From NCBI GenBank assembly GCA_038124905.1, contig JAYPCW010000007.1, positions 1 through 32,097 on the forward strand: DNA of 32,097 bases, read 5' to 3'. Below the pieces are notes generated by a model that saw nothing but the letters and a program-made list of their open reading frames with translations, was not told where the DNA came from and ran no database searches. Below are positions 23,295-31,819 of this stretch, in pieces. This DNA is from ATZT02 sp038124905. Its GTDB lineage: Bacteria; Actinomycetota; Actinomycetes; S36-B12; UBA5976. The position numbers were made by a program, and so were the translations under genes. Within the stretch, counting starts at the first letter, position 1. Every line of letters begins with the position of its first letter.

Positions 23295-24845
23295 ATGGCG
23301 CAAATGACTGATACTTGCGTAATTCTTGGCGCTGGGCACAATGGTTTGGCGGCAGCTTGTTATTTGGCTCAAGCTGGCATGCAAGTAACAGTGCTTGAAA
23401 AAAATTCAGTCTATGGTGGCGCAGCAATTAGTTCCGAAGTTTTTCCTGGAGTTAAAGCTAAACTCTCTCGCTACTCATACTTAGTGGCATTACTTCCTTC
23501 TCAAATTAGAGAAGAGCTCGGTTTAAACGTGGAGTTACTCTCAAGAAATGTTTCTTCATTTACCCCAGAGGGCCGAAGGGGCTTACTTGTTGAAAGAACC
23601 CCAGGCCAAGTCACTCGTGAATCGTTTATTGAATTCACCGGCAGTGATGAAGATTTTGAAAACTGGCTTAAGTTTTACTCTAGAGTTGAAAAAATAGCTC
23701 AATTACTATCTCCGACTTTACTTAGACCATTGATGAGCGAATTAGAAATAAAAGCCTTAGTTGATCAGGTAGATGAATTTGCCTTTAGAGACTTTTTTAC
23801 TCAGCCAATTGGCAAAACAATTGATGAGAACTTTATTTCAGATACCGTTAAGGGCATTGTGCTAACTGATGCGCTAATTGGCACTTTCACAGATGGCTTT
23901 GATCAAGAACTGCTAGGAAATAGATGTTTTTTGTACCACTTGATCGGAGATGGCACTGGGGAATGGAAGGTGCCAAAAGGGGGCATGGGGGCGGTCACTG
24001 ATGCGCTTTATCAAAAGGCGATTTCTTTAGGGGTAAAAATAATTTTGGATGCTCAAGTAACCGCAGTTGAAATGACCCAAGACGCGGTTGAGGTTGTGTA
24101 TCAAGACGGAAAGCGATTAGTGGCAGATTATGCAGTGAGCAATATTGCCCCAAGTAAATTAGCAAAACTCAGAGCAGTTAATTATGAAAAATCCCAACCT
24201 GATGGTTCACAAATTAAAATGAATCTCTTACTTAAAAAACTCCCCCGCTTAAAGTCTGGCCATGACCCGAAACAAGCTTTTGCCGGAACTTTCCATATCA
24301 ATGAAAGCTTAAGTGAGATTAAGAAAGCTTTTAAGCAAGCAAATTCAGGGCAAATTCCAGATACCTTGCCAGCTGAAATTTATTGCCACACCCTCACCGA
24401 TAACTCCATTCTTTCAAATGAACTTAATAATGCAGGTTTTCATACGATTACCTTATTCGGCTTGATGATGAAGGCCTCATTATTTGATGATGATGCTCAA
24501 GCCAAGAAAAAATCGGTTAGAAATAAGTATCTCGCACAGATAAATGAATTCCTAGATGATGATATTTATGATTGTTTAGCATCCGATAAAAAGGGCGAAC
24601 TGTGTGTAGAACTTAAAACCCCGCAAGACATTGAAGAAAGTGTTGGATTACCCCGCGGTCACATCTTTCATGAGGATCTTCAGTGGCCATTTGCCGAAAC
24701 CAAAAGCGAAGTTGGCACTTGGGGCACTGAAACCGATCACCCGAGGCTATATATGGCATCTAGCGCGGCTAAACGTGGCGGCGGTGTGAGCGCAATTACT
24801 GGCAGAAATGCCGCGATGGCACTTTTGCAAAGTCGTGAGAACTAG
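23295..24845 (+). CDS. FAD-dependent oxidoreductase of the phytoene desaturase / PYROXD2-like family
   Basis: A 516-residue flavoprotein. The N-terminal dinucleotide-binding motif is GAGHNG at 12-17 (from ATG 23295; a second ATG at 23304 gives a start three residues shorter). It is followed by VLEKN and GGAAISSEVFPG, which is closer to the COG1233 / PYROXD2-like branch than to carotenoid CrtI. The C-terminal segment 'ASSAAKRGGGVSAITGRNAAMALL' also fits this branch. It lacks the CrtI C-terminal signature (G-x-GTQPGVG). The substrate is unknown. It stands 22 bases after lexA, with no sign of SOS function, and about 13 kb from the carotenoid genes. Confidence 0.82.
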   Translation: MAQMTDTCVILGAGHNGLAAACYLAQAGMQVTVLEKNSVYGGAAISSEVFPGVKAKLSRYSYLVALLPSQIREELGLNVELLSRNVSSFTPEGRRGLLVERTPGQVTRESFIEFTGSDEDFENWLKFYSRVEKIAQLLSPTLLRPLMSELEIKALVDQVDEFAFRDFFTQPIGKTIDENFISDTVKGIVLTDALIGTFTDGFDQELLGNRCFLYHLIGDGTGEWKVPKGGMGAVTDALYQKAISLGVKIILDAQVTAVEMTQDAVEVVYQDGKRLVADYAVSNIAPSKLAKLRAVNYEKSQPDGSQIKMNLLLKKLPRLKSGHDPKQAFAGTFHINESLSEIKKAFKQANSGQIPDTLPAEIYCHTLTDNSILSNELNNAGFHTITLFGLMMKASLFDDDAQAKKKSVRNKYLAQINEFLDDDIYDCLASDKKGELCVELKTPQDIEESVGLPRGHIFHEDLQWPFAETKSEVGTWGTETDHPRLYMASSAAKRGGGVSAITGRNAAMALLQSREN

Positions 24846-24867
24846 AAAACTTAGATAAAATAAAAAC

Positions 24868-25053
24868 ATGCTTTATGTAATCATCGGATTGTTAGCCTTG
24901 ATGGCGGTCTCGTTTGCTATTACCGTGTTTTTTTATCGCCGTCGCCAGAATCCTGGTTTTGAATACTACTTCGTTTTAATGATTTTAATAATCGTGTTTG
25001 CCGTAATGTTCTTTCTTATCTTTGGAATTCTCTTACAGCGCGCAAGCTCCTAG
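24868..25053 (+). CDS. Small two-helix membrane protein, function unknown
   Basis: Sixty-one residues with two hydrophobic helices (about 2-22 and 35-56) joined by a basic, polar loop (YRRRQNPGFEYY). I do not recognise the family. The basic loop suggests it faces the cytoplasm. It is 22 bases after the oxidoreductase and may share its transcript. Its TAG and the convergent dehydratase's TAG share the palindrome CTAG at 25050-25053. The clean composition of a membrane hairpin makes it more likely to be real than a chance frame. Confidence 0.55.
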   Translation: MLYVIIGLLALMAVSFAITVFFYRRRQNPGFEYYFVLMILIIVFAVMFFLIFGILLQRASS

Positions 25054-26786
25054 TGAGAATGCCTTGGAACATCCGAGCCGCTAGATCCAATTAAAAAGTC
25101 AAGATCTACGCCTTGGTCAGCGCCGTTTACGTGATCGACGTAAATCTTGGCCCAGCCGCGAGCGACTTGTGCTGGCTTTGGAGTGTATTCACTTAAGCGT
25201 TTTTGAAGTTCTTCTTCGCTAATTTCAATATCCAATTTGCGATTCTTAACATCTAACACAATCCAGTCGCCAGTTTGAACGATTCCTAAAGGACCGCCTG
25301 CAGCTGCTTCAGGCGAAACGTGCAATACGCACGTTCCAAATCCAGTGCCACTCATGCGAGCATCAGAAATACGCACCATGTCGGTGACGCCTTCTTTTAA
25401 TAATTTTGTCGGCAATGGCATATTGCCTACTTCAGGAAATCCTGGGTAACCCTTAGGCCCTGAATTTCTAACTACCAAAACTGTATCTTTGGTAACTGGC
25501 AAGTTTGGATCTTCTGACGCCGCTACATATTCTTCATTGTTATCAAAAACTAAAGCTTGACCGCGGTGTTGCAGGAGCTCTTTGCTAGCTGCAGAAACTT
25601 TAAGTACTGCCCCTCTTGGTGCCAAAGATCCCTTCAAGACCACGGTGCTGTTTCCAGCTTCTTGAACTGGATTTTGCACTGTGGCAATTACTTCTCGGTT
25701 ATAACACTCAGCATTGGCAATATCTTCGCCCATACTTTTGCCGCTCACGGTAGTTACCGATAGGTCTAGAAAATCACTTAACTCTTTTAGCACCACAGGA
25801 ACTCCACCTGCGTAATAAAAATCTTCCATTAAGTACTTGCCAGATGGCATCAGATTTACCAATAAAGGAATCGGTGAAGCATATTCATCAAATTCTTCTA
25901 ACTTTAGATCGATTCCTAATCGACCAGCCAGAGCAAGCAAGTGCACAATGGCATTGGTTGATCCACCTAGCGCAGCATTGGCCATAATCGCATTCTTTAT
26001 CGAGGCTTTAGTGATGATTTTGCTGATGGTCAAATTTTCGTGAACCATTTCAACAATTCTTCTGCCTGCCAAATGGGCGTAGGCATAGCGGCGAGCATCA
26101 ACTGCAGGAATTGCTGAAGTTCCTGAAAGTTGCATACCTAGTGTTTCAGAAATCGAGGCCATTGTTGAAGCTGTTCCCATGGTCATGCAGTGTCCGGCAC
26201 TTCTAGACATGCAGACTTCCGCTTCAACTAAATCTTCACCAGACATTCTTCCGGCGCGATACTCTTCAACGAATTTCCAAGTGTCAGTACCTGAGCCAAT
26301 ATCCCTACCTTTAAATTTTCCATTTAGCATTGGCCCACCAGTAATCATTAATGCTGGCAAATCAACGCTAGCGGTGCCCATGAGCAAACCTGGTGTGGTT
26401 TTATCGCAACCAGAAAGCAAAATTACGCCATCTAAGGGATTGGCTCTTAATAATTCTTCAGTTTCCATTGCCAACATATTTCGGTAAAGCATCGTGGTCG
26501 GGCGCATTAATGGTTCGCCCAAGCTCATTGCGGGAAACTCAAGTGGGAATCCACCCATCTCCCAAACTCCACGCTTTACTGAATCGGCAACTCTGCGCAA
26601 GTGTGCATTACAAGGAGTTAATTCAGACCAAGTATTTGCAATACCGATAACTGGTCTGCCGTCAAACACATCAGGGGCAAATCCCTGGTTTCGCATCCAT
26701 GATCTATGTATGAATGCGTTTCGACCCATCCCTCCAAACCAATCTTGACTCCTGCGCTCTGACGATTGATGTGAAGAACCTGACAT
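25050..26786 (-). CDS. IlvD/Edd-family sugar-acid dehydratase, probable L-arabonate-type
   Basis: A 578-residue Fe-S dehydratase. The start SQDWFGG ... FIHRSWMRNQG is characteristic of the pentonate dehydratase branch rather than IlvD or Edd. Cysteines at 59 (TPCN), 127 (GCDKT) and 200 (GHCMTMGTASTM) are at the positions I recall for the cluster ligands of Rhizobium L-arabinonate dehydratase. The candidate base serine is at 479 (MSGTGFGT). It would turn a pentonate (L-arabonate, or D-xylonate, D-fuconate or D-galactonate) into a 2-keto-3-deoxy sugar acid. It is divergent from the FAH-family gene. A dihydroxy-acid dehydratase role in branched amino acids is less likely. Confidence 0.85.
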   Translation of the reverse strand: MSGSSHQSSERRSQDWFGGMGRNAFIHRSWMRNQGFAPDVFDGRPVIGIANTWSELTPCNAHLRRVADSVKRGVWEMGGFPLEFPAMSLGEPLMRPTTMLYRNMLAMETEELLRANPLDGVILLSGCDKTTPGLLMGTASVDLPALMITGGPMLNGKFKGRDIGSGTDTWKFVEEYRAGRMSGEDLVEAEVCMSRSAGHCMTMGTASTMASISETLGMQLSGTSAIPAVDARRYAYAHLAGRRIVEMVHENLTISKIITKASIKNAIMANAALGGSTNAIVHLLALAGRLGIDLKLEEFDEYASPIPLLVNLMPSGKYLMEDFYYAGGVPVVLKELSDFLDLSVTTVSGKSMGEDIANAECYNREVIATVQNPVQEAGNSTVVLKGSLAPRGAVLKVSAASKELLQHRGQALVFDNNEEYVAASEDPNLPVTKDTVLVVRNSGPKGYPGFPEVGNMPLPTKLLKEGVTDMVRISDARMSGTGFGTCVLHVSPEAAAGGPLGIVQTGDWIVLDVKNRKLDIEISEEELQKRLSEYTPKPAQVARGWAKIYVDHVNGADQGVDLDFLIGSSGSDVPRHSH

Positions 26787-26856
26787 GGATCATCCTTACT
26801 GAGGTTTTAAACAATCTTATAGGATCCTTACACCTCGATAAAAGGAGCCAGTTCAG
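26787..26856. promoter_or_regulatory. Divergent promoter region between dehydratase and FAH-family genes
   Basis: These 70 bases must drive both genes. The clearest element is AAAGGAG at 26841-26847, a strong ribosome site nine bases before GTG 26857. The 8-base palindrome AGGATCCT lies near 26820-26827, and AT-rich TTATAG just before it could be a -10. I cannot assign an operator confidently. No regulator gene is present in this island. Confidence 0.35.
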
Positions 26857-27696
26857 GTGCTAATCGGTCGACTAGGTGAAATTGGATCAGAAAAACCCGC
26901 AGTCTTTTTAAATGAACGTGAAGCAGTCTTCGTTGACTCTCTCATCAATGACTGGTCTCGCGATTCACTGCTAAATGGTGGTTTCGATCGAGTAGCAAAA
27001 AGTGATTTAAATACCTTGCCGCGAGTTAAAGTGTCAGATTTTAGAGTGGCAGCACCGCTAGCTAGACCAACTAAAATCATTTGCGTTGGTTTAAATTACA
27101 AAGCTCACGCTGCAGAAACTGGAATGCCAGTGCCTGATGAGCCAATTATTTTCATGAAGACGCCAGATAGTTTTGTTGGCCCCTTCGATGACATCGAAAT
27201 TCCACCGGGATCAGAAAAAACTGATTATGAAGTTGAGCTAGCAATCGTCATTGGAAAGCAAGCTCGTTATTTGAAGCGTGAAGCTGATGCGAAAGATATT
27301 ATTTTGGGATACACCGTCAGCCAAGATGTTTCTGAGCGTCACTGGCAAGTAGAGCGCGGTGGACAATGGGATAAAGGAAAGGGTTTTCCAACATTTAACC
27401 CTTGCGGCCCTTGGATTAACACTGATCCAAATTTAGATCCACAAAAATTACAACTCATTTGCAAAGTTGATGGTGAAACAAGACAAGATTCCAACACCGA
27501 CGACATGATTTTTGGCGTCTACCACACTGTTTGGTACATCAGTCAATTTATGGAACTCTTCCCTGGGGATGTAATCAACACCGGAACTCCCTTTGGAGTG
27601 GCAATGGGTATGAATCCTCCAAAATTCTTAAAGCCAGGTCAAGTGGTAGAAACTACCGTAGAAAATATTGGCACTATTAAATCTAAAACTGTATAG
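26857..27696 (+). CDS. Fumarylacetoacetate hydrolase-family protein, candidate 2-keto-3-deoxypentonate dehydratase
   Basis: A 279-residue FAH-superfamily enzyme starting at GTG 26857, supported by AAAGGAG upstream. Metal ligands expected for the family are visible: Glu125 and Glu127 in YEVELA, and Asp157 in SQDVSERHW. The ICVGLNYKAHAAE segment (75-87) leads the catalytic domain. Many such proteins are annotated as 2,4-diketo-3-deoxy-L-fuconate hydrolase or acylpyruvase. Here it lies between a pentonate dehydratase and an alpha-ketoglutaric-semialdehyde dehydrogenase. That context favours dehydration of 2-keto-3-deoxypentonate, the role played by FAH-fold proteins in Weimberg pathways of Sulfolobus and Caulobacter. 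The alternative hydrolase role remains open. Confidence 0.75.
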   Translation: MLIGRLGEIGSEKPAVFLNEREAVFVDSLINDWSRDSLLNGGFDRVAKSDLNTLPRVKVSDFRVAAPLARPTKIICVGLNYKAHAAETGMPVPDEPIIFMKTPDSFVGPFDDIEIPPGSEKTDYEVELAIVIGKQARYLKREADAKDIILGYTVSQDVSERHWQVERGGQWDKGKGFPTFNPCGPWINTDPNLDPQKLQLICKVDGETRQDSNTDDMIFGVYHTVWYISQFMELFPGDVINTGTPFGVAMGMNPPKFLKPGQVVETTVENIGTIKSKTV

Positions 27697-27706
27697 GTTT
27701 TAGATT
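27680..27706. terminator. Bidirectional hairpin at the FAH / dehydrogenase convergent junction
   Basis: A perfect 10-base inverted repeat, AATCTAAAAC (27680-27689) and GTTTTAGATT (27697-27706), with a 7-base loop; beyond one mismatch three more pairs form. The TAG of the FAH gene (27694-27696) lies in the loop and the TAA of the dehydrogenase (27700-27702) in the right arm. T- and A-rich flanks make it a plausible terminator in both directions. Confidence 0.6.
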
Positions 27707-29148
27707 AAATTTTCAGGAAAATCTTGAAAAGTAATCGGTCGAACAAAACGCATCATTGCGTAACTTCCTACCGAAGTAAATAACACACTTGTCGATGCCG
27801 GGTATGGCCCACCGTGATGTTGTGCACGGGTAACGGCAACTCCTGTTGGCCAACCATTTAGCACCAGGCGCCCTGAGTTGTGCTTTGAAATCTGGCTTAA
27901 TTTTTTAAGAACTTCTTGATCTTTATCTATCTCGGCATGAAATGTTGTAACGAGAGCACCCTCTAGTTGCTTTGCTACCTCAAGCAATTCATCTTGGTTC
28001 TGATAGGTGACGACCAAAGCTATTGGGCCAAAGCATTCGTGAGAGATCTCATGCAAATTTGCCAAAAAATCTTTTAAAGTAACGCTCATGAGGCCAATTG
28101 ATACTCCAAACCCATCAGCTTTCGCCTTGGGTTCAAGCACAATGCGCACACCACTTTTGCTGGTCACCAGAGCTACATCTTTAAGAAATTTATTTTGAAT
28201 ATCTGGAGTCAGTAGCGTCGAAAAGGTCTCTGGGTCGATCGCTTTAAGTGTTTCTGCCTCAAAGTTTGAAGATTCAGGAACCAAAATTAACGACGGCTTG
28301 GTGCAAAACTGACCTGCACCTAAAGTAAACGACCCAACAAAGCCTGTGGCGATTTCGCTTACTCTTTCCTTGGCAGCGTTTTCAGTGACAAAAACTGGAT
28401 TGATACTGCCTAACTCTCCATAAAAAGGAATCGGGACTTCTCTAGCAACTGCTAAATCAAATAAAGCTCTGCCGGCAGCTTGCGATCCCGTAAATCCGCA
28501 AGCTTTAATCAAAGGGTGCTTTACTAATTCACTGCCTGCTTGAAAACCTCGAACCGATTGCAAAATGTTTGCGTCAAACCCGGCATCTTTGATAGCGCTT
28601 CTGGCAAGTGCTACAACTTTTTGCGCTAACTGTGCGTGAGCTGGATGCTCCTTAACAACCACAGTGCAACCTGCCGCGAGAGCACTTGCGGTATCTCCCC
28701 CAAGTTCCCCAAAGGCAAAAGGGAAATTACTTGCCCCAAAAACTGCAACGGGGCCAAGGGCAACCCAACGTCTATGAAGTTGTGGCCTTCCTTGTGGGGG
28801 TGCGCCTTCAATTTTTTCATCAAAATCTTCTTTTAAAAGTTCTTTTTTTGTTAATTCACTCGCAAACATTCTCAATTGAAAGGTAGTTCTCGCAACTTCT
28901 CCAACTAACCGAGCATTGCCAAGTGCTGTCTCTGCGTCAGCTAATTTTGCTAATTCTTCGACATTCGCATCAAGCGCAGTTGCGATTGCCTCTAATACTT
29001 TTGCGCGACTTTCTGGCTTAACTTCAGACCAAACTTCAAAAGCTGCTTGGCTTTCTTCGATTAAACTATTAATTTCAGTCAGCGATGAATCGTGAAATGG
29101 ATCAGCAAGTGTTTCCCCAGTTTTAGGGTCGACGGAGTGAATAGGCAT
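27700..29148 (-). CDS. Alpha-ketoglutaric semialdehyde (2,5-dioxovalerate) dehydrogenase
   Basis: A 482-residue aldehyde dehydrogenase of the branch that oxidises 2,5-dioxopentanoate to 2-oxoglutarate. The catalytic cysteine is Cys282 (GAGQFCTKPS) and the general-base glutamate Glu245 (PFYGELGSINPVF, characteristic of this branch). The cofactor-binding turn GFTGSQ is at 218-223. The final step of Weimberg-type pentose oxidation fits its neighbours. A strong AAGGAAAG site lies just upstream of the ATG. It is last in the rbsA-rbsC-dehydrogenase run and converges with the FAH gene. Confidence 0.88.
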   Translation of the reverse strand: MPIHSVDPKTGETLADPFHDSSLTEINSLIEESQAAFEVWSEVKPESRAKVLEAIATALDANVEELAKLADAETALGNARLVGEVARTTFQLRMFASELTKKELLKEDFDEKIEGAPPQGRPQLHRRWVALGPVAVFGASNFPFAFGELGGDTASALAAGCTVVVKEHPAHAQLAQKVVALARSAIKDAGFDANILQSVRGFQAGSELVKHPLIKACGFTGSQAAGRALFDLAVAREVPIPFYGELGSINPVFVTENAAKERVSEIATGFVGSFTLGAGQFCTKPSLILVPESSNFEAETLKAIDPETFSTLLTPDIQNKFLKDVALVTSKSGVRIVLEPKAKADGFGVSIGLMSVTLKDFLANLHEISHECFGPIALVVTYQNQDELLEVAKQLEGALVTTFHAEIDKDQEVLKKLSQISKHNSGRLVLNGWPTGVAVTRAQHHGGPYPASTSVLFTSVGSYAMMRFVRPITFQDFPENLI

Positions 29149-29182
29149 TAAGTTCTTTCCTTGGTGTCGTAATTAAGAAAGA

Positions 29183-30190
29183 CTACAAGCCGCGTCTTCG
29201 CCGCAAAGAATCGGTATAAACTGCAAAAATAATGACAAATCCAACCACGACAGTCTGCCATTCTTGTTGAATTGACATTATTCTCAATCCATTTATTAAC
29301 ACCGACATGATTAAAGCACCGATTACCGTACCAAGAATCGAACCTCTGCCACCCATTAGCGATGTGCCGCCGATAATTACAGCAGCTATCGCTTCAAGTT
29401 CATAGCCCATTCCGAGAGCAGGTTGAGCTGAACCAAGCCGTGAAGTAAGAACCACGCCCGCTAAACCGATAAAAATGCCCCCAACTATATAAATTATTAT
29501 TTTCCACTTTCGCACATTGATACCGCTAATTGCGGTTGCTTCTTCGTTGCTGCCAATGGCAAAGGTATACCTACCTAAAACCGTTCTATTAAGAATGAAC
29601 GAGGCCACGACGGCAGAGACAAACAAAATGACTACCGCATTAGGAGTATTCCATCCTGGAACGACTGATCCCAGCGCGATTTCTTCAAAATTTCCAATTC
29701 CCGACACATAAATTGGTGCAGTTCCACTGATGACCAGAGCTAATCCCTTTGCAATAAGCATCATCGCCAATGTCGCAATAAAAGGTGGGAGTTGTAAGTA
29801 AGTTATGTTAAGACCATTAACAAGTCCCATCAAAGCGCCTGTGACTATTCCTACAACAACACCTAGCCAAACTGGTAATCCCAAGTTTTTTATGGCGTAC
29901 GCGGTCATCACTGCAGTTAGAGTCACTCCAGTTCCAATTGAGAGATCGATGCCTGCAGTAATAATCACGAAAGTTGTGCCGACTGCTAACAAGCCAATCA
30001 CTGCCGTAGAGAGCAATATGCCGTTGATGTTTGAAAGGGTGGCAAATGCAGGGTTGGCAAAGGCAAAAAATATGAAGATGGCAACCAGGCTTGCAAAAGC
30101 CAGAGATTGTTGCAGTCTACGCTTTATCGCTGTGGCCATACCTAGATTTGACTCTTCTTCAGCAACCTTCTGTGCTTCAACTTTCGACAT
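29183..30190 (-). CDS. Ribose/xylose-type sugar ABC transporter permease
   Basis: A 335-residue RbsC-family permease with about eight to ten membrane helices. Family features are GIDLSIGTG (about 84-92) and GRYTFAIGSNEEATAISGINV, which contacts the ATPase, plus the GGTSLMGGRGS loop. It forms the membrane channel with the ATPase encoded 10 bases upstream. AGAGGAAA provides a good ribosome site. The substrate is not readable, but the linked dehydratase and dehydrogenase suggest a pentose or a sugar acid. Confidence 0.93.
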   Translation of the reverse strand: MSKVEAQKVAEEESNLGMATAIKRRLQQSLAFASLVAIFIFFAFANPAFATLSNINGILLSTAVIGLLAVGTTFVIITAGIDLSIGTGVTLTAVMTAYAIKNLGLPVWLGVVVGIVTGALMGLVNGLNITYLQLPPFIATLAMMLIAKGLALVISGTAPIYVSGIGNFEEIALGSVVPGWNTPNAVVILFVSAVVASFILNRTVLGRYTFAIGSNEEATAISGINVRKWKIIIYIVGGIFIGLAGVVLTSRLGSAQPALGMGYELEAIAAVIIGGTSLMGGRGSILGTVIGALIMSVLINGLRIMSIQQEWQTVVVGFVIIFAVYTDSLRRRRGL

Positions 30191-30200
30191 AGTTTCCTCT

Positions 30201-31718
30201 CTATGACCTAAACTTTGTTGCTAATTGCATAATGTTTTCTTGATCTGCATCTCGATTATTTAAAACACCAGTCACTCGCCCTTCGCACATAACCAAAATG
30301 CGATCAGACATTCTTAAAATCTCAGGAAGTTCACTTGAAATCATGATGATCGACTTGCCCTGATTAGAGAGATCTTTTAGCAATTTATAAATCTCTTCTT
30401 TAGCGCCAACATCAATTCCACGAGTTGGTTCATCGAAGATTAATATGTCACACTCTCGCGTCAACCATTTAGCAATAACTACTTTTTGCTGGTTTCCACC
30501 AGATAAGTTCTTGACCGTCTGTGATGCTGAGGGTGTTTTAATCTGCAGGGAGTCAATTGACGCTTCAGTTTGCCGCTTGGCTCGTGGACTGTTGAAAATG
30601 CCAAGGGCATTAATAAATTTAGTAACCGAAGAGAGCACCGTATTAAATATCACGTCTTGACTAAGGAGTAACCCAAAGCGTTTACGATCTTCAGATAGGT
30701 AGCCAATTCCAGCTTCTACTGCTTGTGCCGGATTCTTAACTCTTACCGCCTTGCCGTTTACTAAAATTTTGCCGCTTTGAATTTTGTCTTTTCCGATCAT
30801 TGCAAGCGCAACTTCAGTTCTACCAGCGCCCATCAAACCTGCAAATCCCAGAATTTCACCTTTTCGTAAATCAAATGTGACATTCTGCAAAAGCCGTCTA
30901 GTTGATAACCCTTCAACTTTTAGGACAATGGCTGAATCATCTTGTTTAGTTAAATCAGGTCTCGCATTTTGATCAACTTCACGACCGACCATTAATGAAA
31001 TTATTTTGCTTATTTCTGTTGTTTTAGTTTCAAGAGTATCGATATAGCGACCATCTCTAAAAACTGTAATTCGATCAGAAATTTGTGTTAGTTCTTCCAT
31101 TCGATGAGATATATAAATTATTCCTTTTCCAGCATCTTTTAAATTCTTAATTATTTCAAATAAAGTTTCGGTCTCTGCTTTTGTTAATGCACTAGTTGGT
31201 TCATCCATGATGATGATGTCTGATTTATATGAAAGTGCTTTGGCAATCTCCACCATTTGCTGTTTTGCGACCGTGAGATTCTCAACTATATCTTTCGTGC
31301 GAAGTGACAAACCTAATTCATCAAGTAATTCTTGTGCTCTTTTATTTAATTCTTTTTCACTCAAAAAAATTTTTGCAATTCTAGGTTCTCTGCCGATTAA
31401 AATATTTTGCGCAACAGTTAAATGTGGCATCAAGTTCATCTCTTGGTGAATAATGCTTATTCCTGACATTTGCGCATGATAGGGATCAGTTATTTCCATT
31501 TCAGCGCCGTTAATTTTTAGAGTTCCGGCGTCTTTTTTGTAGATACCAGAGAGAATCTTCATCAGAGTTGATTTACCGGCGCCATTTTCGCCTACTAAGG
31601 CGTGAACTTCACCAGCTCTTAATTCAAATTGCACTTTATCTAGAGCCTGAACTCCGGGAAACCCTTTGCTTACACCCGTAACTTCTAAAAGTGGCGGCTG
31701 CACCATATGCGGTTTCAT
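30201..31718 (-). CDS. Ribose/xylose-type sugar ABC transporter ATPase (two NBDs)
   Basis: A 505-residue RbsA-family protein with two nucleotide-binding domains. The first has an intact Walker A (GENGAGKST) and Walker B (IIIMDEPTSAL). The second has a degenerate Walker A (GLMGAGRTE) with the signature LSGGNQQK, the usual asymmetry of this family. It powers sugar import together with the permease. The ATG at 31718 sits directly on a GGAAAGG sequence; a second ATG at 31706 has better spacing and may be the true start. No periplasmic binding protein is in the window, so it must be encoded elsewhere. Confidence 0.94.
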   Translation of the reverse strand: MKPHMVQPPLLEVTGVSKGFPGVQALDKVQFELRAGEVHALVGENGAGKSTLMKILSGIYKKDAGTLKINGAEMEITDPYHAQMSGISIIHQEMNLMPHLTVAQNILIGREPRIAKIFLSEKELNKRAQELLDELGLSLRTKDIVENLTVAKQQMVEIAKALSYKSDIIIMDEPTSALTKAETETLFEIIKNLKDAGKGIIYISHRMEELTQISDRITVFRDGRYIDTLETKTTEISKIISLMVGREVDQNARPDLTKQDDSAIVLKVEGLSTRRLLQNVTFDLRKGEILGFAGLMGAGRTEVALAMIGKDKIQSGKILVNGKAVRVKNPAQAVEAGIGYLSEDRKRFGLLLSQDVIFNTVLSSVTKFINALGIFNSPRAKRQTEASIDSLQIKTPSASQTVKNLSGGNQQKVVIAKWLTRECDILIFDEPTRGIDVGAKEEIYKLLKDLSNQGKSIIMISSELPEILRMSDRILVMCEGRVTGVLNNRDADQENIMQLATKFRS

Positions 31719-31741
31719 CCTTTCCCAGAAATATCTGACGT

Positions 31742-31763
31742 TCTAGAGATTTTGAACTCTAGA
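31742..31763. repeat. Inverted repeat upstream of the ABC ATPase gene, possible operator
   Basis: TCTAGAG (31742-31748) and CTCTAGA (31757-31763) form a perfect 7-base inverted repeat with an 8-base spacer. It lies 24 bases upstream of the transporter ATG, a common place for a sugar-repressor site. Which regulator binds is unknown. Confidence 0.4.
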
Positions 31764-31803
31764 GCACTTGTAGTTACATCTTCAAGTAATTTACCTGATT
31801 GTT

Positions 31804-31819
31804 ATATAGTTCACTATAT
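31804..31819. promoter_or_regulatory. Inverted repeat over the start of the ABM gene, possible operator
   Basis: ATATAG-TTCA-CTATAT is a perfect 6-base inverted repeat that includes the first two bases of the ATG at 31818. TATATA inside its left end (about 31803-31808) may be the -10, so a bound repressor would cover the transcription start. The leader would be only a few bases. Confidence 0.4.

Noticed and set aside
29805..30206. 133-codon plus-strand open frame opposite the ABC permease
   Set aside because: It is a mirror of the hydrophobic permease codons on the opposite strand and resembles no protein family.
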